Origin: Burkholderiaceae bacterium
GTDB lineage: Bacteria > Pseudomonadota > Gammaproteobacteria > Burkholderiales > Burkholderiaceae_E
Length of the DNA stretch: 64,000 bases
Reading direction: 5' to 3'
Assembly (NCBI GenBank): GCA_024637155.1
Contig: JAGXFR010000034.1
Coordinates: forward strand, 1-64,000
Made by a program: the position numbers and the translations under genes. The notes beneath the pieces are model-generated. The model worked only from the letters and a program-made list of their open reading frames with translations, did not search any database and had not been told where the DNA came from. This document shows positions 1 through 7,997 of this stretch, piece after piece (position 1 is the stretch's first letter; every line of letters begins with the position of its first letter).

Positions 1-105
1 CACACGGCCGCCATCGTCATCAGTTCCATTCTTCTGCTCCTGGTTATCGTCCAGGTACAGATAGACACCGCGTTTATCCGGGCCGCCCCGCAACACATTT
101 GGTGA
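1..105 (+). CDS. possible C-terminal end of a membrane protein (partial)
   Basis: Frame 1 is open from the window edge to a TGA at 103-105 and encodes about 34 residues. A strongly hydrophobic run (AAIVISSILLLLVIVQVQ) resembles a final transmembrane helix followed by a short polar tail. Third positions are mostly G or C, as in the rest of the chromosome. The opposite strand is also open here and would give a rather acidic peptide, so the strand is not certain. No family can be named from so short a piece. Confidence 0.3.
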   Translation, partial: HTAAIVISSILLLLVIVQVQIDTAFIRAAPQHIW

Positions 106-170
106 GCGTTTGGTCTGAATCGGGGTTCTTTTGGCACGCACCGACGCGCTTTGGCACAGTACAAACGTCG

Positions 171-220
171 CGCGTGCAGGCGGGTGCAGGCGGGTGCAGG
201 CGGGTGCAGGCGGGTGCAGG
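171..220. repeat. 10-bp tandem repeat, five units
   Basis: The unit CGGGTGCAGG is repeated exactly four times at 181-220 and is preceded by one copy with a single change (CGCGTGCAGG, 171-180). The period is not a multiple of three, so it is unlikely to be a repeat inside a protein. Copy number is probably variable between strains. No function is evident. Confidence 0.9.
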
Positions 221-318
221 CGCAGAAAGGGCAGCGCCGCCCACCCTAAGTGCTTGTTGCAATTGATGATTTTTCAGAACCCCGCAGTGTATCGGGGCGA
301 GATCGCAGGGCTTGATGT

Positions 319-368
319 TGGTGCCGACTGCCCGACTCGAACGGGCGACCTACCGCTTACAAGGCGGT
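319..368 (-). tRNA. 3' half of tRNA-Thr(TGT), truncated
   Basis: Read on the minus strand, the sequence contains an intact anticodon arm (ACCGC-CTTGTAA-GCGGT, anticodon TGT), a five-base variable loop, a perfect T arm (GCCCG-TTCGAGT-CGGGC), the acceptor 3' strand AGTCGGC, a discriminator A and an encoded CCA. The D arm and the 5' acceptor strand are missing; the sequence beyond 368 does not resemble a tRNA. The break falls immediately 5' of the anticodon stem, as expected for the duplicated 3' end of a tRNA at the far attachment site of an integrated element. It cannot fold into a working tRNA. Confidence 0.8.
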
Positions 369-572
369 CGGAAGGAAGCCAATCAAGTAATGGAGCGCCT
401 ACTGCTAAGCAAGCCACCAATTGCCAGCGAGGGGTCCGCTCCTAGGCGAGATCCGGGTTGCCCGATAGGCGTAAGGCGATCCTCAGAGCGCGTGGTGTAG
501 TGGATAGAGAGCGCCCAGTCTGGCCCAAAGCGATGCGCTGACGCCGTCGCGCGAATCGGGTCACGTCCAGTG

Positions 573-611
573 TGCCAACTTATGCTTCCCGCCCTGCCAA
601 TTTATGCTTCC
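573..611. repeat. pair of 17-bp direct repeats, possible insertion-sequence end
   Basis: TGCCAACTTATGCTTCC (573-589) and TGCCAATTTATGCTTCC (595-611) differ at one position and lie 22 bp apart. Short repeated motifs just inside an end that begins TG are typical of IS21-family termini, where the transposase binds several sites. No transposase gene and no opposite end were found here, so assignment to a family is inference. Confidence 0.5.
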
Positions 612-946
612 AGCTACACCAGCCGTGTCGACGCATCCAAAGACTTGCCGCACAGTGCTCGGGACACAGTAACTTAGCGACGAGAAGGCACCAAAGATGT
701 GCCGGTACTGTACGCAAAGTCTTGCCGAAATCGGGCTTTCTCATAGGAGAGATTTGCCGATGCCCTGGTCCCTAGCGCGTGCGGCTTGCCTCCATCACCT
801 ACTTCTTGCCCGTATTGCGCCTGGCTCTACAGCCCTTGATGTCTTCGCCCAGCACTACGCTCATGAGTGTGCCCTCTTCCGAACGTGACACCTGAGCAGG
901 AATTCACTGGGTCATTACACTGTTCCGCTACGCACGCTCGACACCT

Positions 947-1648
947 TCAAGTGCGGGGACGCCGGATCCGGCCTTGTTCATCGGCCAGGCTGAGCAGGTA
1001 TTGCCCGGCTTCTTTGATGTCGGCCACGATGGCTTTTTCCGCGGCATCGGCATCGTGTTTTCGCAAGGCGTCGATCAACTGCAGGTGATGATCCGTGCCC
1101 TTGAGCGAGTGCACATAGTCGGGAATGACAAACGACAGCGCCGGGCCGCAACGAAGCCACAGGCCCTCGATCATGTCGTAGAGGATGGGGATCCGCGCCA
1201 TCTCGTAGATCCCGAAATGGAACTGCCGGTGCAGATCGAGATAGGCGCCGAGCCGGCCTTCGGAAATCAGCTTGCGCATCTGGCTCAGACGCTTGTTCTG
1301 TGCCGCGATGCCGGACTCGTCCGCGTTCATTGCGGCTTCGCGCGCGGCGCAGCCTTCGAGCTCGGTACGCACGATGATCAGATGGCGCAGATCAACCACG
1401 CCCACATCGGGCACCAGCGCGGTGTTCCTGGGGCCCCGCTCAAGCGTGCCGTTGGCAACCAGGCGGGCGACGGCATCACGAACCGGGGTGATCGAGGTGC
1501 CCAGCAGTTCGGCCAGATCGCGCAGCACCAGCCGGCTTCCGGGTTCGAACTTGCCGGCGAACAAGGCGTCGCGCAACTGCGCAAAAACCTGATCCCAAAG
1601 CGTCTCGCGCTCCACCGGCTGCAAGGGCGATACTGCTTCATTGCTCAT
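947..1648 (-). CDS. GntR family transcriptional regulator, FadR/FCD subfamily
   Basis: The product is 233 residues, the usual size for this family. An N-terminal winged helix-turn-helix (about residues 12-75, with LRDLAELLGTSITPVRDAVA as recognition region) is followed by an all-helical FCD ligand domain containing the histidines expected to bind a metal (DLHRQFHFG and DHHLQLIDAL). The ATG at 1648 was chosen because GAGGA lies just upstream and the helix-turn-helix begins normally; a longer frame to 1744 would run into the promoter region. It is divergent from the transporter/catabolic operon starting at 1842 and very probably represses it until an organic-acid inducer binds. The inducer is unknown. 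Confidence 0.92.
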   Translation of the reverse strand: MSNEAVSPLQPVERETLWDQVFAQLRDALFAGKFEPGSRLVLRDLAELLGTSITPVRDAVARLVANGTLERGPRNTALVPDVGVVDLRHLIIVRTELEGCAAREAAMNADESGIAAQNKRLSQMRKLISEGRLGAYLDLHRQFHFGIYEMARIPILYDMIEGLWLRCGPALSFVIPDYVHSLKGTDHHLQLIDALRKHDADAAEKAIVADIKEAGQYLLSLADEQGRIRRPRT

Positions 1649-1703
1649 GGACCCATCCTCTGGAAACGCCGGAACGGGGTTTCGCCGCCGACCCGTCTGC
1701 GCG

Positions 1704-1753
1704 TTGACAGCATAACAAAGCCTGTTGCATGATACGCGTTGCATGTTATAACA
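1704..1753 (+). promoter_or_regulatory. promoter and operator of the catabolic operon
   Basis: TTGACA (1704-1709) and CATGAT (1728-1733) form a candidate -35/-10 pair with an 18-bp spacer. Directly downstream is a perfect 10-bp palindrome, TGTTATAACA (1744-1753). The octamer GTTGCATG occurs twice, at 1724-1731 and 1738-1745. Position between the divergent regulator and operon, and symmetry, suggest this is the GntR operator placed over the transcription start. The assignment is from sequence only. Confidence 0.5.
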
Positions 1754-1841
1754 AACACCGTAGAATCAAAAACAGCAGTTGCCAGACCCCCTGACCACCG
1801 AGCGCACTTCAGGCGCCCCGTTCCTAAAGGAGACCCTTGCA

Positions 1842-2816
1842 ATGCATTTCGTCAAACAGATCATCGGCACGACCCTGGCCGCAGCCACTCTGCTGGCCGG
1901 CTCTTCGGCAGCGCTGGCTGCCGACTACCCCGAAAAGGAGGTGCGCTGGGTGATTCCCTGGAACGCCGGCGGCTCCAACGACATCATGGCGCGCTTTTTG
2001 CAGCCCTTGCTGGCCAAGCAAGGTATGAAAGTCGTGATCGAAAACGTGGCTGGCGGTACCGGTGCGGTCGGCATGGGTCAAATCGCCACTTCGCGACCTG
2101 ATGGCTACTCGATCGGCAACGGCACCAGCTCGACGCTGGCCATCATTGCCCAGGGCAAGACGCCGCTGAAAAACGAGCAGTTCACCCACATCATTCGCGT
2201 CTCGGTCGATCCGCTCATACTGCTGGTGCCGGGCAAGAGCAAGATCAAGACGCTGGACGAGTTCCTCGCCCATCTGAAGGCCAACCCGGGCAAGGTCACG
2301 ATCGCCACGCCGGGCGCCAACAACATCAACCACATCTTCGCCGCAATGACGGCGCGTGGCGCCGGTGTCGAATATCGCCACGTGCCTTATCCCGGCGGTT
2401 CGCGGGTCGTCTCCGAGTTGATGGGCCAGCAGGTCGAGGCCGGCGTGCTCAAGCCGAGCGAGACCATTGAGCAGATCAAGTCAGGCGACCTGCGTGCGAT
2501 CGGCGTGTTTGCCAATAAGCGGCTCGACGTTTTGCCGGACGTGCCGACCTTCAAGGAAAAGGGCATTGACGTCTACCCCCACGGACCGATGGTGCAGATG
2601 GCCTATATCGCAGCACCCGCCAAGCTCGACCCGAAAGTCCGCGCGACGCTGACCGCCAAGTTCAAGGCCGCGATCGAAAGCCCGGAGTTCGTGGCCTTCG
2701 CCGAGAAAAACGGTTTCCTGATCGATCCGGTCAGCGGCTCTGAACTCGACGCCGAAGTCGCCGATGTTGCCAAAGCAATCGCCATCGTGGCGAAACAGGT
2801 CTTCGCCAAGGACTGA
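1842..2816 (+). CDS. tripartite tricarboxylate transporter substrate-binding protein (Bug/TctC family)
   Basis: The gene encodes a 324-residue periplasmic solute receptor. A signal peptide occupies about residues 1-27 (hydrophobic core IIGTTLAAATLLAGSSAALA, cleavage before ADYP). The mature start DYPEKEVRWVIPWNAGGSND is the characteristic Bug-family beginning, and the loop near NVAGGTGAVG is typical of the ligand pocket. AAAGGAGA at 1827-1833 sets the ATG at 1842. The gene is first in an operon with tctB and tctA, which form the membrane part of the same transporter. Bug receptors bind carboxylates and other small acids; which one cannot be read from the sequence. Confidence 0.95.
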   Translation: MHFVKQIIGTTLAAATLLAGSSAALAADYPEKEVRWVIPWNAGGSNDIMARFLQPLLAKQGMKVVIENVAGGTGAVGMGQIATSRPDGYSIGNGTSSTLAIIAQGKTPLKNEQFTHIIRVSVDPLILLVPGKSKIKTLDEFLAHLKANPGKVTIATPGANNINHIFAAMTARGAGVEYRHVPYPGGSRVVSELMGQQVEAGVLKPSETIEQIKSGDLRAIGVFANKRLDVLPDVPTFKEKGIDVYPHGPMVQMAYIAAPAKLDPKVRATLTAKFKAAIESPEFVAFAEKNGFLIDPVSGSELDAEVADVAKAIAIVAKQVFAKD

Positions 2817-2824
2817 GTCGTGCA

Positions 2825-2857
2825 CGCGCCGCTGCGGGTACACAAGGCAGCGGCGCG
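2825..2857 (+). terminator. intercistronic hairpin between receptor and tctB
   Basis: CGCGCCGCTGC (2825-2835) and GCAGCGGCGCG (2847-2857) are perfect inverted repeats around an 11-nt loop, followed by TTCTTGTT. This gives an 11-bp GC-rich stem nine bases after the receptor stop codon. It may be a partial terminator or an RNA-stabilising stem that makes the receptor more abundant than the membrane subunits, a common arrangement in binding-protein operons. Confidence 0.7.
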
Positions 2858-2884
2858 TTCTTGTTATCACACAAGGCGTTCACC

Positions 2885-3379
2885 ATGCAGTCGATTCGAC
2901 TGACAGCTAGCGTGGCGATGGCACTGTTGCTGCTGGCAACGGTCGCGATCCTGTTCGGGCCGTCATTCGCGATGCCCGCAGGCAGCGGAACCGCCGGCCT
3001 CGGCCGCGGCGCCTTGCCGCAGTTCTGTGTCATCGCCGCTGCGGTCCTGGCGCTCGCCGTTGTTGTCAGGGACGTTCTCAGCATGCGGCGCGTTGGCGCC
3101 ATCACCGGCGCGGCGGCGGTCGACGAGTCGACCGACCCGCGCCGCGTCGTCGGCATTGGTCTGGCCGCCCTCGTCATGCTCGCCGGTTTTCTGCTCGGCT
3201 GGCAGTGGCTGGGATTCCTGCCTGCCGCCATGGCCTTCGTAGCCGCGACTGGCCTGATGCTGCTCCCCAGGGCGCACTGGAAAACCCGCAGTCTGCTGAC
3301 GCTGCTGGCGACCAGTCTCCTTTTCAGTCTCGGCGTCTGGGCCTTGTTCGTCTACGTGTTGCAAGTCCCGCTACGTTGA
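2885..3379 (+). CDS. tctB: tripartite tricarboxylate transporter small membrane subunit TctB
   Basis: The 164-residue protein has four hydrophobic segments (about residues 6-27, 49-65, 87-105 and 110-160, the last region containing two helices), matching the four-helix TctB family. The ATG at 2885 is preferred to a TTG 24 bases upstream because the hydrophobic N-terminus then starts as usual; the ribosome site is weak. It lies between receptor and TctA and forms the membrane complex with TctA. TctB proteins are poorly conserved, so assignment rests on topology and on the neighbours. Confidence 0.85.
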   Translation: MQSIRLTASVAMALLLLATVAILFGPSFAMPAGSGTAGLGRGALPQFCVIAAAVLALAVVVRDVLSMRRVGAITGAAAVDESTDPRRVVGIGLAALVMLAGFLLGWQWLGFLPAAMAFVAATGLMLLPRAHWKTRSLLTLLATSLLFSLGVWALFVYVLQVPLR

Positions 3380-3404
3380 CCCGGCCAGAACCAGTTTAAG
3401 GAAC

Positions 3405-4904
3405 ATGGACGTCTTTACCAATCTGTTGCCGGCACTCGGCGACGTATTGACCAACCCTTGGGGCTTGGTCCTCATCCTGTTCGGCGTGATCGTCGGCTTC
3501 ATTTTCGGCGCCACGCCGGGGCTGACGGCCACGATGGGCGTGGCGCTGTTCATTCCACTCACCTTCCCGCTGCCCGCCGATCTGGCCATCGCCACCATGA
3601 TGGCGCTGTATTGCGGCTCGATGGCCGGTGGCGCGATTCCGGCCATCCTGCTGAACATTCCCGGCACCCCGTCGGCCGTCGTCACCACGCTGGACGGGTA
3701 TCCGATGGCCCGAAACGGCCAGGCCGCCAAGGCCTATGGCTGGGCGCTAATCGCCTCGATCGTCGGAGGTCTAGTGTCGTGGGTGGTGCTGGTCACGCTG
3801 GCACCGGCGCTTGCACAACTGGCGCTCAAGCTAGGGCCGGCCGAATATGCGGCCACCGCCTTTCTGGCGATGACGATCATCGCCTCCATCGTTCCCGGGC
3901 AATTGTTGAAGGGCGCGCTGGCGGTGGTTATCGGCCTGGGGCTGTCGGTCGTTGGCCTCGACCAGATCACCGGCGAAGACCGCTGGACTTTCGGCACGCT
4001 GGAGTTGATGCGCGGCATCGAAATGATGCCGGCGCTGATCGGCCTGCTGGTGGTTCCCGAGCTGTTGGCGTCGATGTTCCAGCGCCACGGCACGGCACGT
4101 CTGCCCTACGACCTCGGCAACTTCCTGCCGTCTGTGCGCGAATGGAGCGCGCAGGCGGTCAACAACTTCCGTTCGGCCTTGATCGGCGTGGCCATCGGCA
4201 TCGTGCCGGCGCTCGGCGGCAGCGTCGGCTCGCTGATCGCCTACGACCAAGCAAAGCGGATGGACAAGGACAAGGCGCTTTACGGCAAGGGCGCACCCGG
4301 CGGCATCGTCGCCTCCGAGGCCGCCAACAACGGCGTCACCGGCGGCGCCTTGATTCCCCTGCTGACGCTCGGCATTCCCGGCGACACGGTTACCGCGATG
4401 TTGCTCGGCGGGCTGACCATCCACGGCCTGCAACCGGGGCCGCGTCTGTTCGAGACCAGCGGGCCCATCGTCTGGAACATCCTCGCCGCGGTGCTGGTGG
4501 CCAACTTGCTGATCATCGCCGTGGGCATGTTCGGCTTCCGCTTCTTCGTCCGCGTGCTGGATGTGCCGCGCCACCTGTTGATCCCGGCGCTGTTTGTGCT
4601 GGCAGCCGTCGGCACCTACGCCTTGTCGAACCAGGTCTTCGACGTCGTGATCATGCTAGTGCTTGGCGCAGTTGGTTTCCTGATGATGCTGGCCAGCATT
4701 CCGGTCTACCCGGCCGTCATCGGCGTGATCCTCGGTCCGCTGCTGGAGTCCGAACTGCGCCGCGCGCTGGTCATCAGCGGCGGCGACTGGAGCACCTTCG
4801 TCACCCGTCCCGGCGCCGCAACCATCCTCGCGGTTGCGTTGCTCGCCCTCTCCCTGCCCAACCTTCTGGCCCGCCTGAAGCACAAACGCGGCGCGGCCGA
4901 CTGA
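3405..4904 (+). CDS. tctA: tripartite tricarboxylate transporter large permease TctA
   Basis: The 499-residue integral membrane protein has about 11-12 helices and the family signatures GATPGLTATMGVALFIPLTF near residue 36, NIPGTPSAVVTTLDGYPM near 84 and the second-half repeat LGIPGDTVTAMLLGGL near 324. These paired GxPG motifs mark the two halves of TctA. AAGGA stands just before the ATG. The 25-bp gap from tctB and 22-bp gap to the next gene support one transcript. It carries out ion-driven uptake of the acid delivered by the upstream receptor. Confidence 0.95.
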   Translation: MDVFTNLLPALGDVLTNPWGLVLILFGVIVGFIFGATPGLTATMGVALFIPLTFPLPADLAIATMMALYCGSMAGGAIPAILLNIPGTPSAVVTTLDGYPMARNGQAAKAYGWALIASIVGGLVSWVVLVTLAPALAQLALKLGPAEYAATAFLAMTIIASIVPGQLLKGALAVVIGLGLSVVGLDQITGEDRWTFGTLELMRGIEMMPALIGLLVVPELLASMFQRHGTARLPYDLGNFLPSVREWSAQAVNNFRSALIGVAIGIVPALGGSVGSLIAYDQAKRMDKDKALYGKGAPGGIVASEAANNGVTGGALIPLLTLGIPGDTVTAMLLGGLTIHGLQPGPRLFETSGPIVWNILAAVLVANLLIIAVGMFGFRFFVRVLDVPRHLLIPALFVLAAVGTYALSNQVFDVVIMLVLGAVGFLMMLASIPVYPAVIGVILGPLLESELRRALVISGGDWSTFVTRPGAATILAVALLALSLPNLLARLKHKRGAAD

Positions 4905-4926
4905 TCCCCACCGCGGAGCCAAACCC

Positions 4927-6066
4927 GTGAAAGTCAAGAAAGTCACCTGTCATGCCGTCGCGGCACCGGTCGAGCGCCCTTTCACCTCGTCGCGCGGCTG
5001 GCTCTACAAGTCCCGCGGTTCGTGCATCGTCGAGATCGAAGCTGACGACGGCACGGTCGGCTGGGGCGAGTGTTACGGGCCATCGGCGGTGGCCAAGGCC
5101 TACATCGAAACCCAGTTCGCTCCCCGAATCCTCGGCCGCGACTGCTTCGACGTCGAAGTGATCTGGGAGGACTTGTACAACCGCATCAAGGACTATGGCG
5201 GCAAAGGCATGGCGGCGTCCGCATTGAGCGGTATCGACATCGCACTGTGGGATCTGGTCGGTAAGGCCTGTGGCAAGCCGATCCACAAATTGATCGGTGG
5301 CGCCTTTCGCACCGAAGTGACCTGTTATGCCACCGGACTGTATTTCATCGACATGGACCGGCTGATCGAAGAGGCAGTCGAGGAAGCGCAAGGCTATGTC
5401 GCCGAAGGCTTCACTGCGGTCAAGATGAAGATCGGTCTCGGCGACCCCAAGCTCGACATCCGCCGCGTTGCCGCGGTTCGCGAGGCAGTCGGCTCCGACG
5501 TGCGCCTGATGGTCGACGCCAACCACTGCATGACGGTGCCGCAGGCGATTCGCATCGGCCGCGAGCTCGAGCAGCTCGACATCGAATGGTTCGAGGAGCC
5601 GATTTCGCCAGAGGACATCGATGGCTATGTCGAGGTCAGCCGCGCGCTCGACATGGCGGTGGCCGGTGGCGAAAACGAGATGACCCGCTGGGGTTTCCGC
5701 GACCTTGTGGTGCGCAAGGCGATGGACATCATCCAGCCCGACGTCTGCGCCGCCGGCGGCATCAGCGAGTGCCGCAAGATCGCGACCTTGGCTTCTGCCC
5801 ACGGCGTCGAATGCGTGCCGCATGCCTGGGGTTCGGTGATCGGCGTTGCTGCGACGCTGCATTTCCTCGCCGCCTTGCCCGACCAGCCCTCGAGCTTCCG
5901 GCCGTTGCCGCCGATGTTCGAGTTCGAGCAATGCGAAAACCCGTTCCGCGATCTGCTGGCCAAGGAGCCGATTGTCCAGAATCGTGGCAAGGTCCAGATC
6001 CCGACCGGTGCCGGTCTCGGCATCGAGATCGATCGCAGCATTCTCGACCGTTACCGCATCGGCTGA
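4927..6066 (+). CDS. enolase-superfamily dehydratase/racemase, mandelate racemase group (first copy)
   Basis: The 379-residue protein starts at GTG. It has an N-terminal capping domain (1-125) and a TIM barrel with all catalytic elements in place: K166-x-K168, metal ligands D197, E223 and E249, and a D272/H299 general-base pair. The combined KxK and Asp-His machinery defines the mandelate-racemase group, whose members dehydrate acid sugars or racemise 2-hydroxy acids. A downstream FAH-family hydrolase and hydroxyacid dehydrogenase favour dehydration of an aldonic or aldaric acid to a 2-keto-3-deoxy acid. The exact substrate is not predictable without specificity-loop comparison. Confidence 0.9.
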   Translation: MKVKKVTCHAVAAPVERPFTSSRGWLYKSRGSCIVEIEADDGTVGWGECYGPSAVAKAYIETQFAPRILGRDCFDVEVIWEDLYNRIKDYGGKGMAASALSGIDIALWDLVGKACGKPIHKLIGGAFRTEVTCYATGLYFIDMDRLIEEAVEEAQGYVAEGFTAVKMKIGLGDPKLDIRRVAAVREAVGSDVRLMVDANHCMTVPQAIRIGRELEQLDIEWFEEPISPEDIDGYVEVSRALDMAVAGGENEMTRWGFRDLVVRKAMDIIQPDVCAAGGISECRKIATLASAHGVECVPHAWGSVIGVAATLHFLAALPDQPSSFRPLPPMFEFEQCENPFRDLLAKEPIVQNRGKVQIPTGAGLGIEIDRSILDRYRIG

Positions 6067-6082
6067 TCCCCGGGGGAACTGA

Positions 6083-6982
6083 ATGCGTTTTGTCTCATTC
6101 CGCGGTGCCGATGGCGCGCCGATGGGCGGCGTCCTGATTGGCGACGGCCAACAAGTGGCCGATCTGTCGCACCCGTCCTGCCGGTCCCTGCTCGACGGCT
6201 GCGCGCCATCCGTGCTGGCCATGGTCGAGCGGGGGCTGGCGACCTTTGTTGCGCGAATCTCGGTGGCCCAGATCGACGCGGCTGCCTTGCGGCCCTTGTC
6301 GCAACTGCATCTGCTGGCGCCGCTGATGCCCGGCAAGATCCTAGGCGCGGCCTTCAATTTCACCGACGCGCTGGCCGAGCGCGGCATGGCGCATCCTGCC
6401 GAACCGGTGACTTTTTTCCGTTCAGGCAACACGGTGATCGGGCCGAACGAGCCCATCCTGTTGCCACCGGATGTCGGCAATGTCGGCTACGAAGCCGAAC
6501 TGGCCGTGGTGATCGGTCGGCGCGCGCTGCGCATAGCGCCCGCCGACGTGATGCGTTTTGTTGCCGGCTATACCGCGCACAACGACGTCAGCGGCAGCGA
6601 TCTGATCAAGGATGACGGTGCCAATTTTGTCCGCGGCAAAAACCTGCCGGCGTCGTCCCCGCTCGGGCCCTGGCTGGTCAGCGCCGACGAATTGCCTGAT
6701 CCGCACCAACTTGCCGTGCGGCTCGACATCGACGGCCGTGTGCTGCAAGACGGTTCGACGTCGACCATGTTGCACCGGATCCCGGAATTGATCTCGTGGC
6801 TGTCCTATCGGTTGCCGCTAGAGCCGGGTGATGTGATCGCAACCGGTACACCGGCGGGGGTCGCGGCCATGCACCAGCCCGCGGCGTGGCTGAAAGCCGG
6901 CACCACTGTGACGGTTGAAGTCGAAGGCATCGGCCGCCTGTCCAACCCAATTGCAACTGGAGTTCCCTTTGTCGAACAGTGA
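6083..6982 (+). CDS. fumarylacetoacetate hydrolase family protein
   Basis: The 299-residue protein has a variable N-terminal part (1-80) and an FAH catalytic fold. Visible elements are the metal-binding acids in GYEAELAVVIG (E137, E139), the HND motif with D168, K186 in RGKNLP, SPLGPW, and the C-terminal GDVIATGTPAGV. Family members hydrolyse or decarboxylate beta-keto acids such as diketo-deoxy sugar acids. Its place after an acid-sugar-type dehydratase suggests it cleaves or hydrates the dehydrated intermediate. Its end overlaps the next gene by 14 bases, so the two are probably translated together. Confidence 0.9.
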   Translation: MRFVSFRGADGAPMGGVLIGDGQQVADLSHPSCRSLLDGCAPSVLAMVERGLATFVARISVAQIDAAALRPLSQLHLLAPLMPGKILGAAFNFTDALAERGMAHPAEPVTFFRSGNTVIGPNEPILLPPDVGNVGYEAELAVVIGRRALRIAPADVMRFVAGYTAHNDVSGSDLIKDDGANFVRGKNLPASSPLGPWLVSADELPDPHQLAVRLDIDGRVLQDGSTSTMLHRIPELISWLSYRLPLEPGDVIATGTPAGVAAMHQPAAWLKAGTTVTVEVEGIGRLSNPIATGVPFVEQ

Positions 6983-7964
6983 AACCAACAATGCCACGCG
7001 GCCACGCGTACTACTGACCAATGCCATCCACCCGAGTCTGCAGCCCGAGCTGGCACGCGAATGCGAGCTGATCCTGGCGCCGGACACCCGCGCCGAGACG
7101 CTCAATCGCCTGGTCGCCAATGTCGACGGATTGATCGTTCGTAGCCTGCTGCCGCCCGACATCTTCGACTACGCGACGCGTTTGCGCGCGGTGGTGCGTC
7201 ACGGCGTCGGTCTCGACATGATTCCGGTCGAGGCGGCGACGGCACGTGGCATCCCGGTCGCAAATTTGCCGGGCTCGAATACAACCGCGGTGGTCGAGTA
7301 CTGCATCGCCGCCATGTTGCACTTGCGGCGGGGCCTGGCGAAGGTCGACGCGCGCCTGCGCAGCGATGGCTGGGCGGCTGCGCGACCGTTGGCAGACGGC
7401 AGCAGCGAGCTGGGCGCGAGCGTGTGCGGCATCGTCGGCGTCGGCGCCATCGGGAGCCAGCTGGCCGGTGCCGCGGCCGGCCTCGGCATGCGGGTTGTCG
7501 GCCTGACCCGGCGACCCGGAAATCTGCCGCCGGGTGTCGAGGCCGCCGACAAGGCGACGCTGTTTGCAAACGCCGATGTCGTTGTCCTGTGCTGTCCGTT
7601 GAATGATCAGACCCGCGGACTGGTCGATGCCGCGACCCTGGCCTCGATGAAGCCGGGCGCCATCTTGATCAATGTCTCGCGCGGACCGGTGGTCGACACT
7701 ACCGCACTGATCGACGCCTTGCGCGGGGGACGTCTCGGCGGTGCAGCGCTCGATGTCCACGACAAGCAGCCCTTGGTGGGCAATGAGCCGGCTTTCGATT
7801 GCCCCAACCTGCTGCTGACGCCGCATGTCGCCGCCATCACCGATACCAGCATGACCGGGATGAGCCGCGGCGCGGTGTCGACCTTGCTCGCACTACTGCG
7901 TGGCGAGCGGCCGGCCAACGTGGTCAATCCCGAAGTTTTCGACTCCCGTTCGCGGGCCTCCTGA
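6969..7964 (+). CDS. D-isomer-specific 2-hydroxyacid dehydrogenase
   Basis: The product is about 331 residues with a Rossmann NAD site (GVGAIG, residues 157-162). The catalytic Arg is in NVSRG (R238) and the catalytic His in LTPHVAA (H286). The position usually held by the catalytic Glu reads KQP here (Q267), a variant that also occurs in some family members as far as I recall. The TTG at 6969 was chosen because GGAG stands six bases upstream (6959-6962); the only other in-frame start is deep inside the previous gene. It probably oxidises or reduces a 2-hydroxy/2-keto acid of the same pathway. Confidence 0.88.
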   Translation: MSNSETNNATRPRVLLTNAIHPSLQPELARECELILAPDTRAETLNRLVANVDGLIVRSLLPPDIFDYATRLRAVVRHGVGLDMIPVEAATARGIPVANLPGSNTTAVVEYCIAAMLHLRRGLAKVDARLRSDGWAAARPLADGSSELGASVCGIVGVGAIGSQLAGAAAGLGMRVVGLTRRPGNLPPGVEAADKATLFANADVVVLCCPLNDQTRGLVDAATLASMKPGAILINVSRGPVVDTTALIDALRGGRLGGAALDVHDKQPLVGNEPAFDCPNLLLTPHVAAITDTSMTGMSRGAVSTLLALLRGERPANVVNPEVFDSRSRAS

Positions 7965-7997
7965 AACCCTCCTGCATCTGAAGGCACAAGAAACATC

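Larger units (their letters stand above)
106..946. other. gene-poor left edge with mobile-element debris
   Basis: No convincing gene is visible in this 840-bp stretch. It holds a 10-bp tandem repeat (171-220), the 3' half of a tRNA-Thr gene (319-368, minus strand) and two 17-bp direct repeats (573-611). On the minus strand a frame from 903 down to a TAG at 801-799 reads about 34 codons of coding-like composition (contains SVVLGEDIKGCRARRNTGKK) and could be the tail of a dead transposase, but no family is recognisable. Base composition is visibly less GC-rich than the core genes. The overall picture is an island border or decayed insertion. Confidence 0.5.

Noticed and set aside
171-220. Possible CRISPR-like array
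   Set aside because: The units are directly tandem without spacers and only 10 bp long, and no cas gene is present.
485-530. tRNA-like 5' sequence (GTGGATAGAG resembling a D arm) near the tRNA-Thr fragment
   Set aside because: No pairing acceptor stem, anticodon arm or T arm follows; the match is limited to a common short motif and is probably chance.
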